Assembly (NCBI GenBank): GCA_033764095.1
Contig: JANRJF010000077.1
Span: forward strand, 1 to 12,928
DNA: 12,928 bases
Source: JBDTMT01 sp033764095
GTDB lineage: Bacteria > Desulfobacterota > Binatia > HRBIN30 > CADEER01
Direction of reading: 5' to 3'
Shown: positions 1-6,532 of the stretch, piece by piece
Numbering within the stretch: position 1 is the stretch's first letter
Layout of the letters: each line of letters starts with the position of its first letter
Program-made: the position numbers and the translations under genes
The notes under the pieces: model-generated
Seen by the model: only the letters and a program-made list of their open reading frames with translations
The model's database searches: none
Told to the model about the DNA's origin: nothing

Positions 1-94
1 GTGGTGCACAGCCCATTCTCGACGGCGTTGAAGCCAGTGCCGCGTACCGGGCTGCGGCTGTCTTCTCTGTGCACGCCGTGCCTCTGTGGTGAAT

Positions 95-895
95 TCACTC
101 GCCGCGCGGCTCCGCGGTGGCGGCCTTCGCCGCTTCCCACAGGGCGTCGAGCTCCGCTGCCGAGCTGCCGGCCAGCGAGCCGCCGCGCGCCAGCAGCGCC
201 GCTTCCATGTGACGGAAGCGGGTGGAGAAGCGGTCGGCGGCGCGCTTCGCCGTGTCTTCCGCCGGCACCTCGAGATGGCGCGCCAGCGAGGTGGCGGCGA
301 ACAGCAGATCGCCGAGCTCGGCGGCGGCGGCGCCGCGGTCGCCGGCGGCCAGCGCCGATTCGATCTCGCCGAGCTCCTCGCGCAGCTTGGCGACCACGCC
401 GGCGGGGTCGGCCCAGTCGAAGCCGGCGTGCGCCGCCTTCTCGCCCAGGCGCTGCGCGCGCAGCAGCGCCGGCATGGCGCGCGGCACGCCGGCGAGCGCC
501 GAGGTATCGCCGCTGTGCTGGCGCTCCTCGGCCTTGATCTTCGACCAGTTGCGCAACACCTCGTCGGCGCCGCTCACCTGCGTGTCGGCGAAGACGTGCG
601 GATGGCGGCGCACCATCTTGTCGCTGATCGCCTGGATGACGTCGGTGATCGCAAAGGCGCGGCGCTCGCTCGCCATCTCGGCGTGGAAGACGATCTGCAG
701 CAGCAGGTCGCCGAGCTCGGTGCACAGTTCCTTGTCGTCGCCCTCGTCGATCGCCTCGGCGACCTCGTACGCCTCTTCGATGGTGTACGGCTTGATCGAC
801 GCGTGCGTCTGCTCGCCGTCCCACGGACACCCACCCGGGCTGCGCAGCCGATGCATGATGCGCACCAGCCCCTCGAAAGCCTCGCCAACGCTCAT
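95..895 (-). CDS. mazG: Nucleoside triphosphate pyrophosphohydrolase MazG
   Basis: 266 aa, full length for the two-domain MazG family. It hydrolyses NTPs and dNTPs to the monophosphate plus PPi in the cytosol, which cleans the nucleotide pool and in some bacteria moderates (p)ppGpp signalling. The N-terminal domain carries the classic CPWD motif (residues 23-26) and the metal-binding EExxE...ExxD set: E40, E41 and E44, then E60 and D63 in ELGD. The second MazG repeat begins near residue 170, with EELGEIE and a second ELGD about 25 residues later. The ATG at 895 is chosen because the family normally starts about 20 residues before CPWD; the upstream SD is weak. It lies 177 bases downstream of the HTH-ATPase gene on the same strand and could share its transcript. 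Identity is certain; the link to its neighbour is inference. Confidence 0.96.
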   Translation of the reverse strand: MSVGEAFEGLVRIMHRLRSPGGCPWDGEQTHASIKPYTIEEAYEVAEAIDEGDDKELCTELGDLLLQIVFHAEMASERRAFAITDVIQAISDKMVRRHPHVFADTQVSGADEVLRNWSKIKAEERQHSGDTSALAGVPRAMPALLRAQRLGEKAAHAGFDWADPAGVVAKLREELGEIESALAAGDRGAAAAELGDLLFAATSLARHLEVPAEDTAKRAADRFSTRFRHMEAALLARGGSLAGSSAAELDALWEAAKAATAEPRGE

Positions 896-1072
896 GCGTC
901 GGCCCTAGACCGGGAGCCGGTGAGCGTCAACGACGTCGGCCGCATGCCAGGCAGGTCCGGTCGCCGTCGCAGTCGAGGCGATCCGCGATGGGCGCAAGGC
1001 GGTGCGGGCGACTCGGTCCTCTCGCCCGCCGGCATCGGGTGGCGGCCGCCAGGCCGGTGAGCGCGCGGCGGG

Positions 1073-2095
1073 TCAGCGCGCCGAACCCGTAGGCGCCGGC
1101 GACGCGCGGGCGCGGCTGACCATGAAGGCGACGGCCTCGTTCATGCCTACCGGCTCGAGCGTCACGGCGGGATGGGCGCTGGCGAACACCCGGAAGATCT
1201 CGTCGCAGAAGCCCTGGCCGACGACGTCGACGCCGGTGAAGTCGAGCCGCACGTGGGTGAACTCGGCCAACCGGGCGACCAGGCGCTTGGCTTCGGAGCG
1301 GGCGACCAGCGTCTTGCCGAAGGCCGCGAGCCGGATCGTCGCCTGCGTGCGCATGAACGCCAGGCTCTCCGGATCGGTGAACGCCGCGAAGACATCCTGG
1401 AGCCGCGGCACGTGCCCTGGGACGAGCGAGAAGGTCACACGGGTGCCGCGGCGCACGGCGCTGGTGCCGATGCCGCTGTCGCCGACCAGGTTGTCGACGA
1501 CCCAGGCGACGCCCTGGCTCTCCAGCCGGAAGCGCGACACCGCCTTCGAAGTGAAGAACAGCCCCTCGCCGCTGTGCCGGGCGGGATCGCTGGTCAACTT
1601 GCCCGTCTCGAGCTGAACGATGGCGTCCTGCGGCGACGCATAGCCGAATTCCTCGGTCACGCGTCGGAACACCCCGATGCCGTCGTCCGCGATCGTCACC
1701 ACCATCGCGCCGCCGGACTCGAAAGCGATGGTGACCACGACGCTGCGGCCGTCCGAGTGGTCGATCGCGTTGTTCAGCATCTCCGACGCGACGTAGGCGA
1801 AGGTGTGCGCCGCCGGCCCGTCGAGCGGGCGAATGACCGCGATCTCCCGCGTCAACGCCTCGATGGCGACGTGCTCGTCGAGCCCAGCCAGACGGAACCG
1901 CCGCTGTACCCTCCGCAGCCGGTAGCGGGCGGCGCGCCCCGCGCCGTGCCGCTCGAGGGTGCCGGCGATGACGAGGGCCTGGAGCAGCCGGTGCGCCGTG
2001 GCGGGCGACACCCGCAGCGCCGCCGCCACCTCGCGATTGCGGATCTCCCCCTTCCGCGCCGCCAACTCGCGCAGTCGGTCGGTCCGGTTCGCCAT
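1073..2095 (-). CDS. Winged-helix / GHKL ATPase / STAS-like (DUF4325) fusion regulator
   Basis: 340 aa in three parts. Residues 1-60 form a winged helix typical of DeoR/IclR-like N-termini (NREVAAALRVSPATAHRLLQ is the helix-turn-helix). Residues 85-225 are a GHKL ATPase: N-box EMLNNAIDHS (105-114), G1 box DDGIGV (137-142), G2-like loop HSGEGLFF (174-181). Residues 260-335 match the STAS-like DUF4325 fold, with LDFTGVDVVGQGFCDE (284-299). There are no membrane segments and no receiver or His-phosphotransfer domain, so this is not an ordinary sensor kinase. Partner-switching systems use a GHKL anti-sigma kinase and a STAS antagonist as separate proteins; here both fold types share one chain with a DNA-binding head. 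An ATP-dependent transcription regulator is inferred; its targets are unknown. The ATG at 2095 lies on the edge of a perfect inverted repeat and has no normally spaced SD, so translation may be leaderless or hairpin-controlled. Confidence 0.88.
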   Translation of the reverse strand: MANRTDRLRELAARKGEIRNREVAAALRVSPATAHRLLQALVIAGTLERHGAGRAARYRLRRVQRRFRLAGLDEHVAIEALTREIAVIRPLDGPAAHTFAYVASEMLNNAIDHSDGRSVVVTIAFESGGAMVVTIADDGIGVFRRVTEEFGYASPQDAIVQLETGKLTSDPARHSGEGLFFTSKAVSRFRLESQGVAWVVDNLVGDSGIGTSAVRRGTRVTFSLVPGHVPRLQDVFAAFTDPESLAFMRTQATIRLAAFGKTLVARSEAKRLVARLAEFTHVRLDFTGVDVVGQGFCDEIFRVFASAHPAVTLEPVGMNEAVAFMVSRARASPAPTGSAR

Positions 2096-2121
2096 GAGGT
2101 GATCGTTACAGAATCACCTCA
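2095..2121. promoter_or_regulatory. Inverted repeat 1, touching the regulator start codon
   Basis: Perfect 9-base arms TGAGGTGAT (2095-2103) and ATCACCTCA (2113-2121) with a 9-base spacer. The ATG of the HTH-ATPase gene occupies 2095-2093, so the repeat abuts the start. It could be a dimer operator for autoregulation. On the minus-strand transcript it could instead be an RNA hairpin that pairs an SD-like GAGGTGAT with the bases just before the start codon. The symmetry is seen directly; function is inference. Confidence 0.6.
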
Positions 2122-2125
2122 TAGA

Positions 2126-2156
2126 GTCGAGATGAATCGATCCGAATCATCTCGAC
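2126..2156. promoter_or_regulatory. Inverted repeat 2, upstream of the regulator gene
   Basis: Perfect 10-base arms GTCGAGATGA (2126-2135) and TCATCTCGAC (2147-2156) with an 11-base spacer. Its half-site resembles that of the neighbouring repeat: GAGATGATTC here against GAGGTGATTC there, both read on the minus strand. The two centres are about 33 bases apart, close to three helical turns, which suits two dimers bound on one face of the DNA. It lies in the divergent region between the regulator gene and the DUF3300 operon but much nearer the regulator, so autoregulation is the simplest guess. Confidence 0.6.
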
Positions 2157-2410
2157 CGAGGCGGCGGCGCACCGCGCCGCGCGCGGCTGCCGCGGGCCGC
2201 GCATCATATCTGGGCCTCCCGCCGGCGCGCGCGTTGACCGCGTCCCGGTGTCGAGCCGATCGGCGAGCCGCCTCGCGGTGGTCGCCGGCGCAGGCGGCCG
2301 GGCCTGGGCCGCCGCCATCGACGCGATCGTCATGGCCTCCGCGCTGCCGCCGTGCGCGCGTCGGCCTCCGCAGACGTCGACCGCCTGCGCGGAAACTCCC
2401 AGCGTGCGCG

Positions 2411-2440
2411 TTGGACAGGGCAACGCCGATCGCGCTAGGT
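2411..2440 (+). promoter_or_regulatory. Candidate promoter of the DUF3300 operon
   Basis: TTGGAC at 2411-2416 and GCTAGGT at 2434-2440, spaced 17-18 bases. The match to the sigma-70 consensus is modest. Transcription would begin near 2446, leaving a leader of about 23 nt that carries the GGAGG RBS at 2460-2464, four bases before the ATG at 2469. The same TTG plus GCTA pattern occurs before yebC. Confidence 0.35.
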
Positions 2441-2468
2441 CCCCAACCCCAGTCAGTACGGAGGTGGT

Positions 2469-3764
2469 ATGCGCCGCATCGCAACACGTCTGTGCGCGGT
2501 GACGATCCTGGTGGTGAGTCTCGCCGGCGCTGTCGCGGCGCAGGACGAATCGCCGCCCCTCACGCCCGCTCAGCTGGAGCAGTTGGTGGCGCCGATCGCG
2601 CTCTACCCGGACTCGCTGCTGGCGCAGATTCTGATGGCCTCGACCTATCCGCTCGAAGTGGTGGAGGCGGCGCGCTGGTCGAAGGCGAATCCCAAGGTGA
2701 CCGGCGAGGCGCTGGAGGCGGCGATGCAGCCGCTCACCTGGGATGCGAGCGTCAAGTCGCTCACCGCCTTCCCGCAAGTGCTGGAGATGATGAACGAGCA
2801 GCTCGACTGGACGCAGAAGCTCGGCGACGCGTTTCTGGCGCAGCAGAAGGACGTGATGGACGCTGTGCAGCGGCTGCGCGCCAAGGCGGAGGCGGAGGGC
2901 AACCTCAAGAGCAACGAGCAGCAGAAGGTGACGGTCGAGCCGGCGGCAAGCGCCGAGGGCGGCGCCGGTGGCTCCGGCGGCAGTCAGACGACGATCATCC
3001 AGATCGAGCCGGCCGATCCGCAGGTGGTCTACGTGCCGACCTACAACCCGACCGTCGTCTACGGCGCCTGGCCGTATCCGGCGTACCCGCCCTACTACTA
3101 CTACCCGCCCGGCTACGTCGCCGGCTCGCTGCTCACCTTCGGCGTCGGCATGGCGGTTGGCGCGGCGCTGTGGGGCGACTGCGACTGGGGCCACGGCGAC
3201 GTCGACATCAACGTCAACAACTACAACAACTTCAACAAGACCGACATCAAGAACAACAAGTGGGAGCACGACAACAAGCACCGCAAGGGTGTCGAGTACC
3301 GCGACAAAGCCAGCCGCGAGAAATACGCTCGCACCGCCAACCGCGACACCGCGTCGCGCGAGGCCTTCCGCGGCCGCGCCGAGCAGGGGCGTACCTCGCT
3401 GCCGAAGCAGCAGGATCTCGCCAAGGGCGCTGCGAAGGGCGGTGTCGATCTCAGCAACGGCGCCGACCGCCGCGATGCCGGCCGCGAGCGCGGCGGCGGA
3501 CCAGCGCCGCAGCGCGGTGCGGGGGAGGCGGGGGCCAAGCGCGACCTCGCCAGCCAACCGCGCCACGAAGGACTCGGTCAGGGGCGCACACCGAACGCGT
3601 TCAAGGACATCGACAACGGACCGGCAACGCGCCAGGCGAGCGAGCGCGGCCGACAGAGCCGGCAGAGCGCGCAGTCGCTCGGCGGCGGCGGCGGTGGTCA
3701 ACGCCGCGGCGGCGGTGGCGGCGGCGGTGGTGGACGTGGTGGCGGCGGTGGCCGACGGCGCTGA
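2469..3764 (+). CDS. Secreted DUF3300 family protein with Gly/Arg-rich tail
   Basis: 431 aa. A signal peptide is clear at residues 1-24 (RR at 2-3, hydrophobic core, AVAAQ cleavage region). The DUF3300 core spans about 30-210: LTPAQLEQLVAPIALYPDSL (31-50), then the motif around VVYVPTYNP (186-194), and a Tyr/Pro-rich stretch (YPAYPPYYYYPP). Then come a short hydrophobic Gly/Ala segment (217-235), an Asn-rich basic stretch (DINVNNYNNF, 246-255), a long charged disordered region and a poly-Gly tail broken by Arg (405-431). The biochemical role of DUF3300 is not established; location is periplasm or cell surface. GGAGG with a 4-base spacer supports the ATG. The stop is 15 bases before the DUF2950 gene, and the two families are often adjacent in proteobacteria, so they probably act together. 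The function is unknown. Confidence 0.93.
   Translation: MRRIATRLCAVTILVVSLAGAVAAQDESPPLTPAQLEQLVAPIALYPDSLLAQILMASTYPLEVVEAARWSKANPKVTGEALEAAMQPLTWDASVKSLTAFPQVLEMMNEQLDWTQKLGDAFLAQQKDVMDAVQRLRAKAEAEGNLKSNEQQKVTVEPAASAEGGAGGSGGSQTTIIQIEPADPQVVYVPTYNPTVVYGAWPYPAYPPYYYYPPGYVAGSLLTFGVGMAVGAALWGDCDWGHGDVDINVNNYNNFNKTDIKNNKWEHDNKHRKGVEYRDKASREKYARTANRDTASREAFRGRAEQGRTSLPKQQDLAKGAAKGGVDLSNGADRRDAGRERGGGPAPQRGAGEAGAKRDLASQPRHEGLGQGRTPNAFKDIDNGPATRQASERGRQSRQSAQSLGGGGGGQRRGGGGGGGGGRGGGGGRRR
3681..3761 (+). repeat. Low-complexity GGC/GGT repeat encoding an RGG-like tail
   Basis: A run of glycine codons interrupted by CGC, CGT, CGA and CAA ends the DUF3300 gene. It encodes residues 405-431: blocks of 5-9 Gly separated by Arg. 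Such tracts change length easily by slippage, and whole triplets keep the frame. Gly/Arg tails in other proteins bind nucleic acid or acidic polymers; here that is only a suggestion. Confidence 0.8.
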
Positions 3765-3779
3765 GCGGAGGGCAGAGCG

Positions 3780-4721
3780 ATGTCGAACACGATGAAGTGG
3801 ATCAGTGGGCTCGCCCTCGGTGCGGTGGCGCTGCTCGCCTCCAGTCGTCCGGCCGCGGCGACCGGCAAGCAGGCGACTTTCGCGACGCCAGACGAGGCGA
3901 CGCAGATGCTCGTCACCGCCATCAAAGCGGGCGACACCAAGGCGATGCTCAGCATCCTCGGTCCGGAGGCGAAGGACCTGATCGACTCTGGCGACCCGGT
4001 CGCTGATCGCACCAGCTGGGACAAGTTCGCTGCCGCCTACGATGCGGCGCACGCGCTGGTCGCCAACGGCGACAAGCAGGTGCTGGAGATCGGCACCGAC
4101 CAGTGGCCGTTCCCGATTCCGCTCATCCAGCACGACGGGCGCTGGCATTTCGACACGCCGGCCGGCGAGCAGGAGATCATCGACCGTCGCGTCGGCCGCA
4201 ACGAGCTGTCGGCGATGCAGGTGCTGTTGGCGATCGGCGACGCGGAGCGCGAGTACTACGTGCGCAACCCACAGAACGCCAAGCTGTTCCAGTTCGCGCA
4301 GAAGGTGCACAGCGCGCCCGGCAAGCGCGACGGCCTGTATTGGGTCGCCAAGCCGGGCGAGCCGGACAGTCCGCTCGGCCCGGCCGTCGCGCGGGCGCGC
4401 GGCGAGGGCTACAAGCAAGCCGGCAGCGGCGCCGGCGCGCCGTACCACGGCTACTACTACCGCATCCTCACCGCACAGGGGCCGGACGCGTCCGGCGGTG
4501 CCTACGACTATGTCGTGCGCGGCGCGATGATTGGCGGCTTCGCGCTGCTGGCATATCCGGCCGAGTATGACAGCTCCGGCGTGATGACGTTCATGGTCAA
4601 CCACGAGGGCGTCGTCTACGAGAAGGATCTCGGCCCCGACACGGAGAAGCTCGCCAGGGCAATGAAGCTGTTCAATCCAGACGCGAGCTGGAAGGTGGTT
4701 GCGCCGCCGGCGTCACAGTAA
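3780..4721 (+). CDS. Secreted DUF2950 family protein
   Basis: 313 aa, usual length for DUF2950. A signal peptide fills residues 1-27 (K6, hydrophobic core, AAA cleavage region). Family hallmarks are all present: QATFATPDEA near the mature N-terminus, GRWHFDTPAGEQEI (120-133), RRVGRNELSAMQ (136-147), EREYY (156-160), PYHGYYYRILTAQG (221-234), GGFALLAYPAEY (252-263), SGVMTFMVNHEGVVYEKDLG (266-285) and the closing FNPDASW. The family has no proven activity. GGAGGG just after the DUF3300 stop is the RBS. It is in one transcription unit with DUF3300 upstream and the amine oxidase 18 bases downstream. It shows no cofactor-binding motif, and the conserved Tyr-rich YHGYYYR patch is the best candidate for a functional site. 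Family assignment is firm. Confidence 0.95.
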   Translation: MSNTMKWISGLALGAVALLASSRPAAATGKQATFATPDEATQMLVTAIKAGDTKAMLSILGPEAKDLIDSGDPVADRTSWDKFAAAYDAAHALVANGDKQVLEIGTDQWPFPIPLIQHDGRWHFDTPAGEQEIIDRRVGRNELSAMQVLLAIGDAEREYYVRNPQNAKLFQFAQKVHSAPGKRDGLYWVAKPGEPDSPLGPAVARARGEGYKQAGSGAGAPYHGYYYRILTAQGPDASGGAYDYVVRGAMIGGFALLAYPAEYDSSGVMTFMVNHEGVVYEKDLGPDTEKLARAMKLFNPDASWKVVAPPASQ

Positions 4722-4739
4722 GCCGGGAGGCCGACGCCG

Positions 4740-6101
4740 ATGACGCAGCGCATTGATGTCGACGTCTGCGTCGTCGGCGCCGGATATGCCGGGCTGACCG
4801 CCGCTCGGCGCCTGGCGCAGGCGGGCAGATCGGTCGCGGTGCTCGAAGCGCGCGATCGGGTTGGCGGTCGCATCTGGACGTTCGCGCTGCCCGACGGCGC
4901 GACGGTCGATCGCGGCGGCGGGTGGGTGGCCAACCGCCACACCGCCATCCTGCAGCTGGCGGGTGAGGTCGGCGTCTCGACCTACAAGACCTACGTCGAC
5001 GGCTATCACCTGCTCGCCGGCGAGGGCCGCGTGCGCCGCTACAGCGGGCTGATTCCGAAGATCAGCCCGCTGGCGGTGCTGGGCATCTTCCTCGCCCAGA
5101 CCAGGATCGACCGGATGGCGAGGCAGGTGCCGGTGGAGGCGCCGTGGACCGCACCGCGCGCCGCCGAGTGGGACGCGCGCTCGATCGGCTGGTTCCTCGA
5201 GCGCACGCGCATCCGCACGACGCTGGCGCGCGAGCTGTTCGATTCGGTGATGCGCGGCCTGTTCTGCGGCGATCTGAACCAGATCTCGCTGCTCAACCTG
5301 CTGTTCCTGGTGCAGGCCTCGGGCGGGTTCAACTGCCTGGTGTCGATCACCGGCGGCTATCAGGAGAACCTCGTCGCCGGCGGCGCCGGTAGCGTTGCGC
5401 GGCGCGTCGCCGACCAGCTCGGTGCCGCGATCCACCTGCGCACGCCGGTGCGCCGCATCAGCCAGCAAGGCGATCGCGTCGTCGTCGAGGGCGGCGGACT
5501 CAGCGTGTCGGCGCGCCACGTCATCGTCGCGGTCCCGCCGGCGCTGGCGTCGGCGATCGAGTTCGACCCGGCGCTGCCGCCGGACCGCGCCGCGCTCTAT
5601 CGCCACTCGATCGCTGGGCCGGAGACCAAGACGCTGCTGGTGTACGACACCCCCTTCTGGCGCAGCGACGGCTTCAGCGGCCAGTCGGCCGGCCCGCGGT
5701 CGGCGTCGGAGGTGACCATCGACGCCTCGCCGCTGTCCGGCACCCCGGGCGTGCTCGCGTCCTTCACCTTCGGGCCGGTCGCCGAGCGCCTCGACGGGCT
5801 CGCCGCGGAGGAACGCCGGCGCCTGGTCCTCGACGCGATGGTCGAGCGCTTCGGCCCGCGTGCCGGCGCGCCGCTGCACGTCGTCGAGACCAGCTGGTGG
5901 AAGGACGAATGGGCGCGCGGCTGCTCGATGGCGCACTGGGCGCCCGGCATCCTGACCCGCTACGGCGCGCTGCTGCGCCAGCCGCTCGGCCGCGTGCACT
6001 GGGCCGGCACCGAGACCGCCACGGTGTCCTACGGCGCGATCGACGGCGCCGTGCGCTCCGGAGAGCGCGCCGCGGCGGAGATCCTGGCGGCCGCGACCTG
6101 A
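4740..6101 (+). CDS. MAO-like flavin amine oxidase
   Basis: 453 aa FAD-dependent oxidoreductase of the flavin monoamine oxidase family. The dinucleotide fold is VVGAGYAGL (G13, G15, G18) with the ribose-binding E36 in VLEARDRVGGR. The C-terminal FAD motif is GTETATVSYGAIDGA (423-437). Compared with human MAO-B, the catalytic Lys is kept (K297 in ETKTLLVYDTPFWR) and a Cys (C395 in WARGCSMAHWAPGIL) lines up with the Cys that covalently links FAD. The two aromatic-cage tyrosines are not kept: the residue after the Cys is Ser, and the later Tyr position is Ala (A433). There is no signal peptide and no C-terminal membrane anchor, so it is probably cytosolic. It likely oxidises an amine to imine with H2O2 release, but the substrate is unknown and the altered cage warns against assuming a monoamine. 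RBS GGGAGG precedes the ATG; glutaredoxin follows after 42 bases. Confidence 0.93.
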   Translation: MTQRIDVDVCVVGAGYAGLTAARRLAQAGRSVAVLEARDRVGGRIWTFALPDGATVDRGGGWVANRHTAILQLAGEVGVSTYKTYVDGYHLLAGEGRVRRYSGLIPKISPLAVLGIFLAQTRIDRMARQVPVEAPWTAPRAAEWDARSIGWFLERTRIRTTLARELFDSVMRGLFCGDLNQISLLNLLFLVQASGGFNCLVSITGGYQENLVAGGAGSVARRVADQLGAAIHLRTPVRRISQQGDRVVVEGGGLSVSARHVIVAVPPALASAIEFDPALPPDRAALYRHSIAGPETKTLLVYDTPFWRSDGFSGQSAGPRSASEVTIDASPLSGTPGVLASFTFGPVAERLDGLAAEERRRLVLDAMVERFGPRAGAPLHVVETSWWKDEWARGCSMAHWAPGILTRYGALLRQPLGRVHWAGTETATVSYGAIDGAVRSGERAAAEILAAAT

Positions 6102-6143
6102 CCCGCGTTGCTCGACCGCCACCGGCCCGGTAGAGCTGACGGA

Positions 6144-6404
6144 ATGGCTGAGGTCGTCATCTACACCACCAGTTCCTGCCCCTACTGCGTGCAGGCCAAG
6201 CGCCTGCTGGACCGCAAGGGCGTGCCGTACACCGAGATCGACGTCAGCGGCGACGCCGAGAAGCGGGCCGAGGTGATGCGCGCCTCGGGGCGCCGCACGG
6301 TGCCGCAGATCTTCATTGCCGAGCAGTCGATCGGCGGCTTCGACGAGCTCTACGAGCTGGAGAAGAGCGGCCGTCTCGACGGCCTGCTGCAGGCCCCGGC
6401 CTGA
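6144..6404 (+). CDS. grxC: Glutaredoxin 3 (class I, dithiol)
   Basis: 86 aa, typical GrxC size. Thioredoxin fold with active site CPYC (12-15), the cis-proline motif TVPQIF (52-57) and the glutathione-binding GGFDEL (64-69). It reduces protein and glutathione mixed disulfides using GSH in the cytosol and can supply electrons to ribonucleotide reductase. The ATG at 6144 gives the standard N-terminus; a TTG further upstream at 6108 would add a 12-residue extension unlike the family. Its RBS is weak (GACGGA), which fits read-through or coupling from the amine oxidase gene 42 bases upstream. Being next to an H2O2-producing enzyme suggests redox repair in the same unit, but grxC neighbours vary widely, so this is only inference. 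Confidence 0.95.
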   Translation: MAEVVIYTTSSCPYCVQAKRLLDRKGVPYTEIDVSGDAEKRAEVMRASGRRTVPQIFIAEQSIGGFDELYELEKSGRLDGLLQAPA

Positions 6405-6474
6405 CCCCGGTTCGCGCTCCAAAACCGCTGCTGAATCACGGGCTTCGCGGCCCGCTCCGGGGCGCGGAAGCGCG

Positions 6475-6503
6475 TTGAGTCGAGCCCCGCGTCCGTGCTA
6501 CCA
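6475..6503 (+). promoter_or_regulatory. Candidate promoter of the yebC-ruvCAB unit
   Basis: TTGAGT (6475-6480) and a TGCTACCA box (6496-6503), about 16-18 bases between hexamers. Initiation near 6510 would leave roughly 23 nt before the yebC ATG, including the GGGAG RBS at 6522-6526. A small 5-bp stem (CGGGC 6439-6443 with GCCCG 6450-6454) lies just upstream and might help end the grxC transcript, but no T-run follows it. Confidence 0.4.
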
Positions 6504-6532
6504 CCAGTCCAATTTCCCCGCGGGAGTTCCCC

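Larger units (their letters stand above)
2096..2468. other. Divergent intergenic region
   Basis: 373 bases between the leftward regulator gene and the rightward DUF3300 gene. The left 60 bases hold the two inverted repeats and are noticeably AT-richer. A poor minus-strand promoter candidate (TTCGGA and TATGAG, 17 apart) lies across repeat 2 and the gap between the repeats. From 2160 to 2405 the sequence is very GC-rich and I see no gene or RNA. The right end holds a promoter candidate and the RBS of the DUF3300 gene. Confidence 0.6.

Noticed and set aside
4..74. Inverted repeat GTGCACAG (4-11) and CTGTGCAC (67-74)
   Set aside because: Only 8 bases, 55 bases apart, with no T-run and at the window edge. 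Could be chance.
86..1060. 324-codon plus-strand open frame and the 178-codon frame at 1-537
   Set aside because: Both lie opposite mazG, whose motifs are unambiguous.
1172..4006. 944-codon plus-strand open frame
   Set aside because: It runs antisense through the HTH-ATPase gene, then out of frame through DUF3300 and into DUF2950. The Arg/Gly/Ala-rich translation has no domain; it is a GC-rich shadow.
2106..4604. 832-codon minus-strand open frame
   Set aside because: It lies opposite the well-identified DUF3300 and DUF2950 genes, has repetitive Val/Ala/Arg composition and no recognisable fold.
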